From Anaerolineae bacterium (lineage in GTDB: Bacteria > Chloroflexota > Anaerolineae > Aggregatilineales > UBA2796): 6,809 nt of DNA. This document shows positions 5,761 through 6,809 of this stretch, in pieces. Each line of letters starts with the position of its first letter. The first letter of the stretch is position 1. Made by a program: the position numbers and the translations under genes. The notes beneath the pieces were generated by a model. The model had not been told where the DNA came from, did not search any database, and saw only the letters and a list, made by a program, of their open reading frames with translations. The stretch spans positions 1-6,809 of the forward strand of contig JADZBY010000521.1 in the NCBI GenBank assembly GCA_020851855.1, read 5' to 3'.

Positions 5761-5768
5761 TCTTTTTC
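5741..5768 (+). terminator. Likely rho-independent terminator of glyQS
   Basis: In RNA the palindrome folds as an eight-pair stem gggcgcgt/acgcgccc with a cgcg loop, followed at once by tctttttc. This is a good plus-strand terminator and the first one after the glyQS stop codon. It does not work for the opposing minus-strand gene, because no T-tract follows the stem in that direction. If the MITE-like element is a later arrival, the original distance from stop codon to this hairpin would have been about 90 bp. Confidence 0.6.
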
Positions 5769-5790
5769 TATTCCGGGGGTCTTTGAGCGC

Positions 5791-6809
5791 TCACGCGCGC
5801 CAGCGCTGGCCCTCGTCGATCATGGCCAGGAAATTGCGCGCCGGGACGTAGTTGGCCACGCTGTTGCCCGTGCCGAGCACATAGCCGCCGCCGGGCATGC
5901 ATTCGTCCAGGACACGGCGGACGTAGGCGCGCACCTCGTCTTCTGTGCGGCGCGTCAGCACGTCAATGTCGATGCCGCCCAGGATCGCGATCCGGTCCCC
6001 ATACTTCCGCTTAAAGTGCCCCACCGGCATGATGGCGTCTTCGTAGGAATGTTTGCCGTCGATGCCCACGTCATCGATCAGGTCGTCCATGATGGCGTCC
6101 AGTTTGCCGCACGAGTGCAGCAGGTAAATCTTGCCCGCATCGTGCGACATCTGGGCCAGCCGCTTGTGGTGCGGCAGCACGTACTGGCGCAAATGCTTCG
6201 GCGCGGCAAGCGTGCCCGACCGGAAGCCCATGTCGTCGGACCCCCACAGGCCGCCAACCCAGTCCATGTCGAGCAAGGTGCGCGCCATCGGCACGTGAAT
6301 CTCCGCGATCTTGTCCGAGACGGCCTTGACCAGCGCCGGATCGTCGTAGAGGGCCATGGCGAACGCCTCGTAGCTCATCGTCCACATCGTCGGCTCCAGA
6401 ACGCCGCGAATGTAGCCGAAGACCTTCATGCCCCGGGGCATGATCTTGCCCGCCAGCTCGATCTGCGAGTAGTCGTACGTGCTCGGATCGGGCCACGGGT
6501 AGCGCTCGAAGTCTTCCCAGGACTTGATCAAGCCGGCGTCCATGGTCGCCCATTCGCGGTTGCCCCGGCTCAGCGCGGCGGTGTCTTCGACTCTCTCTCG
6601 GCCAAAGGGCAGCGTGTAGATCGGTCGCATCGAGATGGCGTCCGCGCCGAGATCGGTCCACATCTGGACCTGCATCCGCGTCCAGCGCTCCTCTTCGATC
6701 TTGTCCAGCGGCGTGTGGGCGACGTCCACGCCCATGATCGTGCCCAGCACCTCGCGGTCGACCAGCATCTCCATGACCGGCGCGCGCCCGATGTCGCCCT
6801 GGCGGAGCA
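5791..6809 (-). CDS. URO-D superfamily protein (uroporphyrinogen decarboxylase/corrinoid methyltransferase-like), 5' end outside the window
   Basis: The product belongs to the uroporphyrinogen-decarboxylase fold family, a TIM-barrel group that includes HemE and the MtaA/CmuA-type cobalamin or coenzyme M methyltransferases. An internal ATG at 6774 could be taken as the start, but the frame stays open to the window edge and reads LRQGDIGRAPVMEML. This matches the family's usual N-terminal 'R..PDRVPVM' segment, so the true start lies beyond 6809. Counting from the Met at 6774, visible segments are GADAISMRPI (43-52), the DPALV helix (145-149), SDDMGFRSG (179-187), HSCGKLD (220-226), KHSYED (241-246), ILGGID (264-269) and GTGNSVANYVP (301-311). 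The HxCG motif is the zinc-ligand-type signature of the methyltransferase branch, arguing against true HemE. No membrane segment is seen. The gene runs towards glyQS and ends at a TGA 358 bp from its stop. Substrate is unknown, and no corrinoid protein gene is visible here. Confidence 0.88.
   Translation of the reverse strand, partial: LRQGDIGRAPVMEMLVDREVLGTIMGVDVAHTPLDKIEEERWTRMQVQMWTDLGADAISMRPIYTLPFGRERVEDTAALSRGNREWATMDAGLIKSWEDFERYPWPDPSTYDYSQIELAGKIMPRGMKVFGYIRGVLEPTMWTMSYEAFAMALYDDPALVKAVSDKIAEIHVPMARTLLDMDWVGGLWGSDDMGFRSGTLAAPKHLRQYVLPHHKRLAQMSHDAGKIYLLHSCGKLDAIMDDLIDDVGIDGKHSYEDAIMPVGHFKRKYGDRIAILGGIDIDVLTRRTEDEVRAYVRRVLDECMPGGGYVLGTGNSVANYVPARNFLAMIDEGQRWRA

Noticed and set aside
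5791..6774. Complete 327-residue URO-D protein starting at the ATG at 6774
   Set aside because: The open frame continues to the window edge and the residues just upstream (RAPV before the Met) match the conserved start of the family, so this Met is internal.

Overview
This is a GC-rich (roughly two-thirds G+C) bacterial chromosomal window with four protein-coding genes and an unusually large amount of small-repeat DNA between them. Three clues suggest Chloroflexota, most likely an Anaerolineae-type lineage: a one-piece glycyl-tRNA synthetase (alpha and beta subunits fused), a TGG-TATAAT extended -10 promoter, and repeats of the 'CTCACCCCC...GGCCCCTCTCC' and 'TGTAGGGGCG' kinds. That placement is an inference from memory of such genomes, not a search result.

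Layout. Positions 1-168 hold no gene, only decayed repeat sequence downstream of the first gene. On the minus strand, 2089-1376 encodes a small two-helix membrane protein. It is followed after 43 bp by a GCS2-family carboxylate-amine ligase (YbdK/glutamate-cysteine ligase-like, 1332-169), so the two probably form one transcript. A 337-bp divergent spacer (2090-2426) carries a promoter for each direction with a REP-like inverted-repeat element between them. The plus-strand gene glyQS (2427-5432) fills the centre. A convergent 358-bp spacer (5433-5790) separates it from a minus-strand URO-D-superfamily gene (5791 to beyond 6809) whose start lies outside the window.

The most interesting structure is in the convergent spacer. 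A 216-bp non-coding element (5432-5647) has 18-bp terminal inverted repeats with one mismatch and is flanked by TA on both sides, like a Tc1/mariner-IS630-type MITE. The left TA plus the first G of the element form the TAG stop codon of glyQS. Removing the element and one TA restores TAA in the same frame, so the element appears to have inserted inside the stop codon without changing the protein. Beyond it lie a 14-bp tandem duplication and two perfect 20-bp palindromes arranged head to head. The second palindrome is followed by a T-tract and is the likely glyQS terminator.

The genes do not form one pathway. glyQS is housekeeping translation, the ligase is probably small-molecule or peptide-bond metabolism of unknown substrate, and the URO-D-like protein is probably a methyltransferase-type enzyme of unknown substrate. 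I see no defence system, CRISPR array, phage gene, tRNA or rRNA. The novelty is in the repeats and their placement, not in a new multigene system.
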